This document shows, piece after piece, positions 48,800 through 57,647 of a stretch of 64,000 nt of DNA. How positions within the stretch are numbered: position 1 is the first letter of the stretch; every line of letters starts with the position of its first letter. Position numbers and translations under genes: made by a program. Origin of the DNA: CALBPI01 sp039033995 (GTDB lineage: Bacteria > Pseudomonadota > Gammaproteobacteria > Steroidobacterales > Woeseiaceae); the NCBI GenBank assembly GCA_039033995.1, contig JBCCBP010000003.1, forward strand, positions 62,001 to 126,000, given 5' to 3'. Under the pieces are notes generated by a model. It searched no databases and was not told the origin of the DNA. It worked only from the letters and a program-made list of their open reading frames with translations.

Positions 48800-49474
48800 G
48801 AATTAATCCTTCCCGATCATTGCGGGTACTAGTGCGACCAAACTATCGGGCTCGCGTCGCCGACTGTGCGTGAGTCTTGTTCGACAGTCTTGTCAGCGCA
48901 CAGGCGCTTACCATCGGCAGAACTTAGACGGAACCTCGATATGGACATTACAGTCCGTCCAATACCACTGTCAACATTTTGTCTATTTTTATGGGTATTC
49001 GTCTGGATTCAAATTATGATTCGCTTCTGAATCAATCGATTAGTTCACCCGTCTGATGGCTCCAAGTATTGGCTTGCGAGCGCGCAAGCTGGAGTCGCGG
49101 GCCAGTTATCGGGGCGTATGGTGCGATGCCCTTTCGAGTGACCGATGCGTCTGAGTTCACGTTCCATCGTTCGTTCAAAGGGTGGCGGCATGCCCATTAA
49201 GTTAATCATGTTGCAGATTCGCTACATAATCGACATTGATTGCATGGATCGTCACGGTGTATTGTCTCGGTTGATCAAACGGAATGCCGCGAAAGTGACA
49301 TCACGCGACTGCTGGATATCGGCGTTGCGAGTTTGCAACAGCGCCACGCCTGTGAATAGTAGGGCTGAGTGGGTGTCCGTTTTGTTCAGAAGACGACGAA
49401 CGCTGTGGCGCAAGGCGCCGAGTGGTTCGAACCAGGTTCTCAGGGAGATTGGCCCGGGGTGGCCAGGGGGGGAG
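48800..49474. other. Intergenic region without a convincing gene
   Basis: Frames here, including one of 121 codons from 49145, show no recognisable motifs, an atypical Arg/Ser-rich composition and no ribosome site. Noted elements are TGT-N12-TCA (48878-48895), upstream of the repeat-protein gene, and the palindrome TGATTC-N6-GAATCA (49017-49034) in an AT-rich part. A terminator-like hairpin follows at 49475. The region may hold a small RNA, but there is no direct evidence. Confidence 0.4.
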
Positions 49475-49507
49475 GTCGGATCGGGTTCAGCCCGGTCCGG
49501 CCTTTTT
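49475..49507 (+). terminator. Intrinsic-terminator-like hairpin
   Basis: GATCGGG and CCCGGTC pair around a 5-base loop, extended by CGG/CCG, and are followed by a run of six T (49502-49507). On the plus strand there is no clear gene ending here, so it may end an unidentified transcript. Confidence 0.55.
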
Positions 49508-49563
49508 TGATATGGCGCTGGTCGTGATCGACGCTCGCATATTGCCGCGCTAAACTCAGACCG

Positions 49564-51876
49564 ATGACAGATTGGCAGCAGATGACGAACGCCGCGCAGA
49601 CGGCGCTGACCCTCAGTCCCGACGAACTCCGGCAGTATCTGGCTGATGCCGCGCTTAGCCCAGCAGACGTCGAGCGACTCAATACTCTAATGACGCGCCT
49701 CCGCGCACCGGCCGGATTCATGCAAACCGGTGCCAGCGAGGCCGCACCTGTACTGGAAGCCGGCGATCGGCTGAGTGTCTGGCGCGTCGATACGCTGATC
49801 GGCAGCGGCGGGATGGGCCAGGTCTATCGCGCCACGCGTGCCGATGGTGTCTACGAGCAAATCGTTGCACTGAAAGTGCTGCATACCGACGCCCAAGATC
49901 GTCGCGAGCGGTTCGCTGAAGAGCGCAAACGATTGGCTGTGCTCGAGCACCCTGGGATTAGCCGCATTATTGATGGCGGCGTCACCGACGATGGTCGCGC
50001 TTATCTCGCGATGGAGCTGGTCGACGGTGAACCGATCGATCAATTTGCTGACGCCCAATCCCTGTCGCTGCAGTCGAAGTTACGGCTGTTTGTCGACTTG
50101 TGCCGCATTGTTCACTACGCCCATGGGCAGTTGGTGCTGCACCGCGACCTGAAGGCGGCCAACGTGCTGGTAGACCAGTCGGGTCAGGTTCGTCTAATCG
50201 ATTTTGGGATTGCGTCGGAACTCGGCGGCGAAGATGACCAAGGCGGGCCGTTAACGCTTGCGTATGCCGCACCGGAGCAATTGCTTGGCGAACCATTGTC
50301 TGTGGCCACCGACGTACACGGGCTCGGCATGTTGCTGCACCTGCTCGTCACCGGCGTACTACCGGCGCGGCAGCCCAATGGTGCCGTGCAGCCTGCAGCC
50401 GTCGCGCCGGCCGACTTACAGGCTATCCTTGATCGCTGTTTGCAATTTGATCGCGCGGCACGCTACGCCAGTGCGTCGATGCTCGCTGATGATGTCCAGG
50501 ATTTTCTCGAGCACCGTCCGGTTTCCGCGCGTGAACCGAGTGGTCTTCACAAGCTGGGTTTGTTCTTACGTCGCAATCCGTTGGGCAGTGCGTTATCGGT
50601 GGCTCTCGTGGCGGCGCTAACCGGTGGTGTCGTTAGTAGCTTGCGCTACGCCAACGAAGCGCGTGCCGAGGCCGCTCGGGCGACTGAAGCCCTGACGTTG
50701 CTCGAGTTTCAGTACGAGCGAACCGAGGCCAACCTGAAAGCGCAGGAGGCCTATTCCGACGTCTTGCAGCGCGCGTTCGGCGGCGATGAAGATGCCGAAC
50801 GGCTGACACAGCTCATGAAGTCGCGGTGGCAGGAGGCGATGGATCGACGCGCCGATGACCCATTGCGGGCGGCGTCTTTGAGTTATGCGATTGGGCGTAA
50901 CTTTTATTTCCGCGGCGATACGCGTCAGGCGCTGGAGGTGTTTGATCCGTGGATGACCGAGCGTTTCGGCCCGCAGGCGCTGATCGACAACGGCGAAGAA
51001 GTCTATGCCCTGATTCTGGAAGCAGGCGATCGTGAAGAAGAAGCGGAGCAACTGTTGCGTACGTTGGTAGATCGCTACGAAACACGCTACCCGAATGACC
51101 GCGCGAATCTCTTTAACTATGCGTTCAAGCTCGCGCGCATCACGCAGGCACCGGAGGACATCAGCCATGCAGAGACGCTGGTGCTCGCGCTGATCGAAAC
51201 CGACACCGATCCGTTTGAGCGCTTGTTTCACCACAATCAACTGGGTTTCCTGAGGCTCGCCAAAGATGACCGAGAGGGCGCCTACGACGCTTTTGGTGTG
51301 ACCGTGCAAATCTTTGAAGAGAACCCGAATCTGGCAGCCTATGGTCGGGATATCGCGCGTTTTAATCTCGCGGGACAGGAGTTGTCGTTGAAGCGTGATC
51401 TCGATGCCGCCGAAGTGTTGGCTGACAAAATTCTGAATGAAGATGTCGCGCTGAAAGGTGAAAGTCTACAGCTTGGGCGGGCGCTGTTTCTGAAATCGCT
51501 GATACAGAGTGAGCGTGGTCGGCATGATGCGGCGGCGAGCGCCATCGAGCAAGCGGTGCCATTGGTCGAGCGCTATAGCGGGACAGGCACCAAGCTGCAT
51601 GTGATGGGCGAGTGCATTCGTGCGCTGACAGCGGCAACAGCAGACCAGCCCGTCGTTGCGACAGAAGCGCTCGCGGCCGCGGCGGCGTTGACCGACACCC
51701 TGGCCGAAGATGATGAACGGCGACAGTATGTGCTGCTCACCCAGGCATTGATGGAGCGCACGCTCGGCGAATCCGCAGACGACTCAAGCGAGATGCTGAC
51801 GACCACTGCGATGCAAGAAAGCATCCGCAAGAGCGCGTTGCAGTATTACTTTTTTCGACTGCTGGAAGAGCGCTAG
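49564..51876 (+). CDS. Serine/threonine protein kinase with C-terminal helical-repeat region
   Basis: A 770-residue PknB-type kinase. After a short N-terminal stretch the kinase domain spans about residues 70-330: GSGGMGQVYRATRADG (P-loop), ALKVLH (Lys), HRDLKAANVLVD (catalytic loop), LIDFGIAS (DFG) and YAAPEQLLGE (APE). A single membrane helix (SALSVALVAALTGGVVSSL) follows at about 338-360, and the last 400 residues are helical and TPR-like. It is tail-to-tail with an ECF sigma gene; in Xanthomonas and relatives such pairs form a kinase-activated sigma system. It could be that type here. Confidence 0.88.
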   Translation: MTDWQQMTNAAQTALTLSPDELRQYLADAALSPADVERLNTLMTRLRAPAGFMQTGASEAAPVLEAGDRLSVWRVDTLIGSGGMGQVYRATRADGVYEQIVALKVLHTDAQDRRERFAEERKRLAVLEHPGISRIIDGGVTDDGRAYLAMELVDGEPIDQFADAQSLSLQSKLRLFVDLCRIVHYAHGQLVLHRDLKAANVLVDQSGQVRLIDFGIASELGGEDDQGGPLTLAYAAPEQLLGEPLSVATDVHGLGMLLHLLVTGVLPARQPNGAVQPAAVAPADLQAILDRCLQFDRAARYASASMLADDVQDFLEHRPVSAREPSGLHKLGLFLRRNPLGSALSVALVAALTGGVVSSLRYANEARAEAARATEALTLLEFQYERTEANLKAQEAYSDVLQRAFGGDEDAERLTQLMKSRWQEAMDRRADDPLRAASLSYAIGRNFYFRGDTRQALEVFDPWMTERFGPQALIDNGEEVYALILEAGDREEEAEQLLRTLVDRYETRYPNDRANLFNYAFKLARITQAPEDISHAETLVLALIETDTDPFERLFHHNQLGFLRLAKDDREGAYDAFGVTVQIFEENPNLAAYGRDIARFNLAGQELSLKRDLDAAEVLADKILNEDVALKGESLQLGRALFLKSLIQSERGRHDAAASAIEQAVPLVERYSGTGTKLHVMGECIRALTAATADQPVVATEALAAAAALTDTLAEDDERRQYVLLTQALMERTLGESADDSSEMLTTTAMQESIRKSALQYYFFRLLEER

Positions 51877-51883
51877 CCGGCGT

Positions 51884-52453
51884 CTATTCGGCAATGCCAA
51901 GCGCGTTCGCCAGCCAGTCTCGCGCGGCGCGCCAGTCGCGGCGCACCGTGCGCGTCGATAGCCCGAGTGCTTCTGCGGTCTCGTCCTCCGTCATGCCGGC
52001 GAAGTAGCGCGCGTCGACAATCCGCATCCAACGTGGGTTCTCTTGCTCCAGCCGCTCTAACAGATCTGCGATCGCGATAATCTGTTCGGGCGTTTCACTG
52101 AATTCGGCATTGAATTGCTCAGCCTCTTCGAGGCTCCCTGTTGACTGACCGCCACCCCGCTTGTCGGTCAGGCGAGCACGCGCGTGATCGACGATGACCT
52201 GACGCATCGCGAGCGATGCCGTACGCATGAAATGCTCCTGCGATTGCCAGACATGCTTGCCGCTCAGCTTCAAAAAACTCTCGTGCAACACATCGCTCGT
52301 TTGCATCGTATCGCTGAAACGTGCACCGCGTCGTCGTGAGCGCGCCAGTGTCAGCAAGACCTGATAGCCCTCGCGGAACAGGCCTTCTGCGACGTCTCGC
52401 TCGTTGCTCGCATACCCCGTTAGCGCGGCTTGCGGTGTGCTCTGTTCTGTCAT
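51884..52453 (-). CDS. ECF-type RNA polymerase sigma factor (TIGR02999-like)
   Basis: A 189-residue sigma factor. Region 2 is in LLTLARSRRRGARFSDT and HESFLKLSG, and region 4 has ARYFAGMTEDETAEALGLST with the RTVRRDWRAARDWL recognition helix. The RRDWRAAR end is typical of the group found beside Ser/Thr kinases. The stop is 8 bases from the kinase stop. No anti-sigma gene is present, so control may be by phosphorylation. The upstream gap (52454-52648) holds no other gene. Confidence 0.88.
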   Translation of the reverse strand: MTEQSTPQAALTGYASNERDVAEGLFREGYQVLLTLARSRRRGARFSDTMQTSDVLHESFLKLSGKHVWQSQEHFMRTASLAMRQVIVDHARARLTDKRGGGQSTGSLEEAEQFNAEFSETPEQIIAIADLLERLEQENPRWMRIVDARYFAGMTEDETAEALGLSTRTVRRDWRAARDWLANALGIAE

Positions 52454-52648
52454 CGCGTGTCGTGGTTTTCGGTGACGCCCAAAAAAAAATGGCTTGCTAG
52501 TGTCCGGTTATAGCAATGCATCGCGTTATAGCTAATACAACAGCAACAAAAACCAGCGGTCGAGCCGCGGTTCACAGCATGCGTGCGACAGCGACAGTGT
52601 CGATGACAGTGAGTAGATGCGTGTGCTGCTGAACTTCAAGCAGAGTGA

Positions 52649-54976
52649 ATGAAAATGTCCAAAAGTTCAACGAAGCACGCGTCATCTTCGCTGTGGCAGC
52701 GAGCCTTGAATCGACCGCGCCTGATGTTATTCATGGCAGCGATGTCTGTCGTTGTGTTCGGCATCGGTCTTCGCGGCGTCAGCAAGGAGCCATCGGTCGA
52801 CGCGTTTGTGCCGGATAACCATCCCGCTGCATTGGCCAGAGATGCGGCGCGCGATGTGTTTGGTCTGGAAGATCCAGTGGTTATCGGGCTGCAGGTCGCA
52901 TCTGACCAGAGCATTTTTTCCGTTGACGCGTTGAACGCGCTGCGACGTGCCGATAGCGCGGTGCGCGATATCGACGGCGTCAAATATGCTGATGTCGTCA
53001 GTCTTGCCTCCGAGAATGCGATTGGCAGCGACGACGGTGATCTGATCGTCGAATCCATCTTGCCCGATGCCATCGCCAGCGAGAGCGATGTTGCGATTGC
53101 CGCGGCGCGCTATCAATCGATGCCGATGCTGACGGGTTTGCTCGTATCCGCGGATGCTCGGATGGCGACGATCATCGCACCTGTGGAAGATCCGGACCAT
53201 GCCGGTGCAACCATTGCGGCCATCAAGACAGCTGTGATCGCTGCGACAGGAGACGTATTTACGGTGCATGTCGCCGGCGTCGCGGCAATGAACGCTCGCT
53301 TGTCGGGCATGGTCGATACCGATACGCGCATCTTTGTGCCGGCGGCAATCGTCACCGTGCTATTGATTCTGTTTGTGGCGCTGCGAACGGGTAAGGCATT
53401 ACTCGGGCCCTTATTCGTTATTGCCGGCTCGGCCGCTATCGCGATCGGCTGCATGGGCTGGATGGGCGCGCGTTACTATCTGATCACGACGGCACTACCG
53501 GTTGTCATCATGGCGATCGCGGTTGCCGATACGCTGCATATTTCGACCTTCTATATGCAGGCGCGCCGCACGCTGGATGCGCGCGCAGCGGTTCTCGAAG
53601 CGCTACAACACACATGGTTGCCTGTCACGCTTACCAGCATCACCACGATTGCGGCGTTCATCGGTTTGTCGTTCGGCGCCGCCATGCAACCGATTAGCGA
53701 GTTTGGCCAGTTTGCCGCGGTGGGCGTCGCTGCTGCATGGTTGCTCAGTTTGACGGCGCTGCCGGCGATCCTGATCTTAGGCAACGTCAAACCCCGATCC
53801 GCTTCCGCCGCGCATTCAAGTGTGTTGACCAGGGCGTTAGCGCAGATTTCGAGCTTCGCTGTCGCACGGCCGACCGCCGCGTTGTGGGTCGTGATGGCGG
53901 TGATCGGTATATTCGGTTTTTATGCGGGCCACGCTGCCTTCGACTACGAACGACAGCGGTACTTTGTCGACGACGACGCGGTGCGCCGGGCCGACATCGC
54001 GATCAACGAGGCGCTGGGCGGTATCAACTTTCTGGACGTCGTCGTGCAGGCGCCAGCCGGCGAGGATTTGTTGACCCCGAATGCATTGGCCCAGATCGCA
54101 CAGTTGCGCAACGATATGCAGCGGCTGCCGCCAGTCGCCAAAGTCAGCGGCATCGATCAGTACCTGAGTCTGATGCATAGCGTGCTTACCGGTGCGGCGG
54201 CGGGCGCCTTGCCGGAGTCAGTGCGGGCCCCGGGGCAATACCTGTTTCTGTATGAAGCGTCCGGCGCGCCCGAAGATTTCAAGCAGGAGATCAGCTACGA
54301 CTACGACAAGGCACTGTTACGTGCGCAGCTATCCACCGATCGCTACTCGGCGACAAGCAACACGGTCGCTGCACTGGAGTCGATGGTGGTCTCATGGTCG
54401 AACGACAGTGGTTTGCGGGCGGAGGTGAGCGGTCGCGTTGCTGTGAACAATGGCTGGATGGATCAGCTAGCAAACAATCACTTTATCGGGTTGGGACTCG
54501 CGAGCGCTTTGGTATTGTTCACGGCGCTGATTGTCTTTCGTTCATTCGTGTTTGCCGCACTGGCGATGATGCCGCTCGTCGTCGGTGTGCTTGCCGTGTA
54601 CGCGACCATGGGTCTACTCGGCGTGGATATCGCACCCGCGACGTCGATGACCACGGCAATCGCCACTGGCCTGGGTGTCGATTTCGGGATTCATCTTATC
54701 TCTCATTTGCGTCGTCGGCTGGCTGCTGGTGATGACATCGCCACCGCCATGCAGGGTGACTATCAGGTGGTCGCCCGTGCTTGTTTCTATTCGGCGGTAG
54801 CGCTCGGTGTCGCATTGGCCGTGATCTGTATCAGCTCTGCGCCGCCACTGCGGTGGTTCGGCATGCTGGTCTCTGTCGGTGCTATCGGCTCATTGTTTGG
54901 TGCGCTGGTGATTGTGCCGGGATTGCTCGCGACGGCGTCGCGGGTCGCAAGCTGGCGGTTGCACCAACATGCGTAA
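52649..54976 (+). CDS. RND/MMPL-family transporter
   Basis: A 775-residue protein with a duplicated layout: an N-terminal helix, a periplasmic domain, then a cluster of five to six helices (LFVALRTGKALLGPLFVI onward), repeated in the second half (LVLFTALIVFRSFVFAALAM onward). The motif VVIMAIAVADTLHISTFYM and ATGLGVDFGIHLISHLRRR are the proton-relay helices of RND/MMPL proteins. It overlaps the next gene by 8 bases. Relatives export lipids or hopanoids; the partners here suggest outer-membrane lipid or lipoprotein traffic. Substrate unknown. Confidence 0.9.
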   Translation: MKMSKSSTKHASSSLWQRALNRPRLMLFMAAMSVVVFGIGLRGVSKEPSVDAFVPDNHPAALARDAARDVFGLEDPVVIGLQVASDQSIFSVDALNALRRADSAVRDIDGVKYADVVSLASENAIGSDDGDLIVESILPDAIASESDVAIAAARYQSMPMLTGLLVSADARMATIIAPVEDPDHAGATIAAIKTAVIAATGDVFTVHVAGVAAMNARLSGMVDTDTRIFVPAAIVTVLLILFVALRTGKALLGPLFVIAGSAAIAIGCMGWMGARYYLITTALPVVIMAIAVADTLHISTFYMQARRTLDARAAVLEALQHTWLPVTLTSITTIAAFIGLSFGAAMQPISEFGQFAAVGVAAAWLLSLTALPAILILGNVKPRSASAAHSSVLTRALAQISSFAVARPTAALWVVMAVIGIFGFYAGHAAFDYERQRYFVDDDAVRRADIAINEALGGINFLDVVVQAPAGEDLLTPNALAQIAQLRNDMQRLPPVAKVSGIDQYLSLMHSVLTGAAAGALPESVRAPGQYLFLYEASGAPEDFKQEISYDYDKALLRAQLSTDRYSATSNTVAALESMVVSWSNDSGLRAEVSGRVAVNNGWMDQLANNHFIGLGLASALVLFTALIVFRSFVFAALAMMPLVVGVLAVYATMGLLGVDIAPATSMTTAIATGLGVDFGIHLISHLRRRLAAGDDIATAMQGDYQVVARACFYSAVALGVALAVICISSAPPLRWFGMLVSVGAIGSLFGALVIVPGLLATASRVASWRLHQHA

Positions 54977-55772
54977 GTTCATCATCGCAATGTTCGTGCT
55001 GGCGTCACCGATGTCGTTGGCAGAAATGGCCCCGGTGTATGACGCGCTGGCACTGGCGCGGCTCGTCGCCGAGCGGCCCGCCAACGAGGGCAGGGTCGGT
55101 ACGATGCACTTTGCATTAAAAAACAAAGCGGGTCGGATGCGGCATCGCGAAGCCCTGATGATCCATTCGGAACAGGCCGATACAACGCGTATCGCGATTT
55201 ATTTCACTGCACCCGGGCGCATCGAAGACACCGCGTTCCTGAGCTACGACCATGTGCAGTCGACCGATGAAAACTGGCTGTTTCTGCCGGCCACCGAGCG
55301 CGTCAGACGGTTGCCGACCTCCGATAGGGGTGATTACTTTCTCGGTACGGATCTGACCTACGGCGATATCAAAGACAACTTCAAATTCAGCCTCGACGAC
55401 TGGGAGTTCTCTGTGGGCGGCAGCGCGCAAGTGAACGGTCGCGAGCTGCCTGTACTAACCGGTAAAGCGAGGTCATCTGCGATCGCCGAGGAGCTCGGCT
55501 ATGCGGCGTTCACGGCAGTGGTGGATATCGAGACGGGATTTCCGTTGCAGATCGACTACCGCGATACACGCGGTAAGCCCTTGAAGCATGTCGAAGTGCG
55601 TGAGTTGGATCTGATTGGCGGGGCCTGGACGGCGCTCGACTTTGTGGTCAGCAATGCACAGAGCGGTCACGAGACGCATGTGCAGTTTTCCGATATGCGC
55701 CATGTGCCGGATCTCGACATGGAAGTACTCGAGCCCACGTCCCTGGAATACGGTGTACCGGATGTCGAATAA
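54969..55772 (+). CDS. Outer-membrane lipoprotein-sorting (LolA-like) protein
   Basis: A 267-residue periplasmic protein with signal peptide ending MSLA. The body matches the LolA/LppX-like half-barrel group: TARIAIYFTAPGRIEDTAFL-type strand, DENWLFLPATERVRRLP, GTDLTYGDI and DIETGFPLQIDYRD. Such proteins carry lipids or acyl chains between membranes. It overlaps both neighbours (8 and 11 bases), so the RND, this protein and the barrel are one operon. Confidence 0.88.
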   Translation: MRKFIIAMFVLASPMSLAEMAPVYDALALARLVAERPANEGRVGTMHFALKNKAGRMRHREALMIHSEQADTTRIAIYFTAPGRIEDTAFLSYDHVQSTDENWLFLPATERVRRLPTSDRGDYFLGTDLTYGDIKDNFKFSLDDWEFSVGGSAQVNGRELPVLTGKARSSAIAEELGYAAFTAVVDIETGFPLQIDYRDTRGKPLKHVEVRELDLIGGAWTALDFVVSNAQSGHETHVQFSDMRHVPDLDMEVLEPTSLEYGVPDVE

Positions 55773-57051
55773 CACTGTGCGCTTCGCCGCACTCATCGCA
55801 TGGATGAGCGTGCTGCCGATGTTCGCCCATGCGGGTGACGACTGGCGGGTCCGGTCGACGTCGTTAGCCGCAGATTATTGGTTCGGGGTCGAAACAGACG
55901 ATACCTCGTTGGCCCTTAATCGGTTCACCGTGCTGGCGGATACCCGTATCGATATGCCGGGTCGTTGGCAGTTCGATGGTGCGCTGCGATTGGAATACGC
56001 CGATGCCAGCACCGGGCTCGGCAGTCGAGATACCTATTCAAGTCTGTCGCGCCCGGCAGTGAGTGGCGATGCGCGAGTGGAAATCGACCGGGCGGTCGTT
56101 ACCTGGCGTCGGCGCGGGACTGTGCTGACGCTCGGCAAACAGGCGATCGCGTGGGGCGTGCTCGATGGCATACAAGTGACGGATCGGTATGCGGCGACTC
56201 GGCGTCGTGATGCGGTGTTGTCACCGCAGAGACCGGAACGCCTGACGCGCTGGGGCGCGCGCCTGAAGTTTCGCGGTGGTGACTGGCGTTGGGATCTCGC
56301 CGTGACGCCGGACGATACCGCCGGTCAATTTGCGAATCCGGGCGACACGTTTTTCCCGCAGGCGCCGCGGCTACGAGGCGGTATTCCGCCCGGTGCTGCG
56401 TTGCCGCCGCTAACCGTACGTCGCAGTGGCGAGGCGACGTGGGGTGTGCGCACCGAACGTACCCTCGGCAATGGTGATCTTGGGTTCGTGGCAATCCATG
56501 GTCCGGATACCGAGCCGGTGTTTGAGCTGGATGGTGCGAATGTGGCAGTGACCTATCGCGAGCGCACATTGATCGGCGCAACCTGGCAACACACTTCGGG
56601 CGAGCGGGTTTGGCGAATGGAGGCCGCGTATATCGACGCGCAACCTGTCAACGCGGTGCAGGCCGGTGTGCCGGTGGTGGTCGAGACGGGACGCTGGCTG
56701 GCAGGTGCGGGACTGGACTGGCGAACGGCCAACGGCGTTTTTATCAATGCACAGGTTGGCGCTGACTATCTGACGGATGCGTCGGATATTCTTGTGCGCC
56801 GCGAGCTCGACGTCCTGACGACGCTGCGGGCGCACAAGGATTTCGCGAACGACACGCTGCGCATCAGCACCGAATGGCTGCAGTCGTTGACGGATGGCGA
56901 CATGATCGTGCGGCCTTCCTTAGCCTGGCAGGCAACCGATCGCGTCAGCGTCAGCGCCGGCTATGACTGGATTGACGGCGATCCGAACGGCTTGCTCGGT
57001 CAGTTCGAAGCGGCTTCTCGTGTATGGCTGCGCTTTACGCTCGACTTCTGA
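55762..57051 (+). CDS. Outer-membrane beta-barrel protein of the RND operon (DUF1302-like)
   Basis: A 429-residue protein with signal peptide ending MFAHA, then alternating hydrophobic strands throughout and a final strand ASRVWLRFTLDF with terminal Phe, typical of outer-membrane barrels. The segment VLTLGKQAIAWGVLDGIQV is the best-conserved-looking part and recalls DUF1302 proteins. It overlaps the LolA-like gene by 11 bases and presumably forms the outer-membrane end of the same system. Function unknown. Confidence 0.78.
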   Translation: MSNNTVRFAALIAWMSVLPMFAHAGDDWRVRSTSLAADYWFGVETDDTSLALNRFTVLADTRIDMPGRWQFDGALRLEYADASTGLGSRDTYSSLSRPAVSGDARVEIDRAVVTWRRRGTVLTLGKQAIAWGVLDGIQVTDRYAATRRRDAVLSPQRPERLTRWGARLKFRGGDWRWDLAVTPDDTAGQFANPGDTFFPQAPRLRGGIPPGAALPPLTVRRSGEATWGVRTERTLGNGDLGFVAIHGPDTEPVFELDGANVAVTYRERTLIGATWQHTSGERVWRMEAAYIDAQPVNAVQAGVPVVVETGRWLAGAGLDWRTANGVFINAQVGADYLTDASDILVRRELDVLTTLRAHKDFANDTLRISTEWLQSLTDGDMIVRPSLAWQATDRVSVSAGYDWIDGDPNGLLGQFEAASRVWLRFTLDF

Positions 57052-57149
57052 ACCTTCCCCAAACGCGATAGCATAAAGGGACGAGCATCGGGGCACTCGA
57101 TCAACGGTTGCAGTGTGCTCGTTTCTAATTGGGTGCACGGGGACAGCCA

Positions 57150-57467
57150 GTGAGCGAAGCGAACCAACAACCGTCGGCAAAGTTGATCGACGGCGCCGAA
57201 TGGGCCGATCACGACGGATACCTCTTGGGTGATGAGGCTGGACTTAGAAATCTCATCGTCGCTTGCGAGGGCGCTTTGCAACGTGGGGAGCATGCCGCCG
57301 ATCTCGGTCATTACATCGGGGTCAAGAAACTCGATCGCGAATGGTTCGATCAACCGAAACGTTCTGGCTCCTCCGTCATGCAAAATGTCATGCTCGGAAT
57401 GATTGTTTTGACGATTCTTGGCTTTGCTATGGTCGGACTGTATTCAACCGTTGCGGGATCGATGTAG
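57150..57467 (+). CDS. Small single-helix membrane protein
   Basis: A 105-residue protein with a soluble N-terminal part and one C-terminal membrane helix (NVMLGMIVLTILGFAMVGLY). The start is GTG 57150, with GGGGA 8 bases before. I do not recognise a family. It stands between the barrel gene and the large surface protein, 98 bases after the former, and its role is unknown. From 57468 to 57647 I see nothing definite. Confidence 0.6.
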   Translation: MSEANQQPSAKLIDGAEWADHDGYLLGDEAGLRNLIVACEGALQRGEHAADLGHYIGVKKLDREWFDQPKRSGSSVMQNVMLGMIVLTILGFAMVGLYSTVAGSM

Positions 57468-57647
57468 AATCAGAAAGGGTTTTGTGTACGGTTACACTGA
57501 ATGATTGGTCATGACTGAATGAGTTTGTGTGGGTCGCTGCGATAACGACTTGACGTTTTCGGCGTGCGAGATGCATCTCTTGTGGGCTGTCCGTAGAGGA
57601 TTTGCGTTATCATTGCCACGTAGTGGATTCGAGTGATACCAAGGACG

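Noticed and set aside
49145..49510. Plus-strand frame of 121 codons
   Set aside because: Ends inside a terminator-like T-run, lacks a ribosome site and any recognisable motif.
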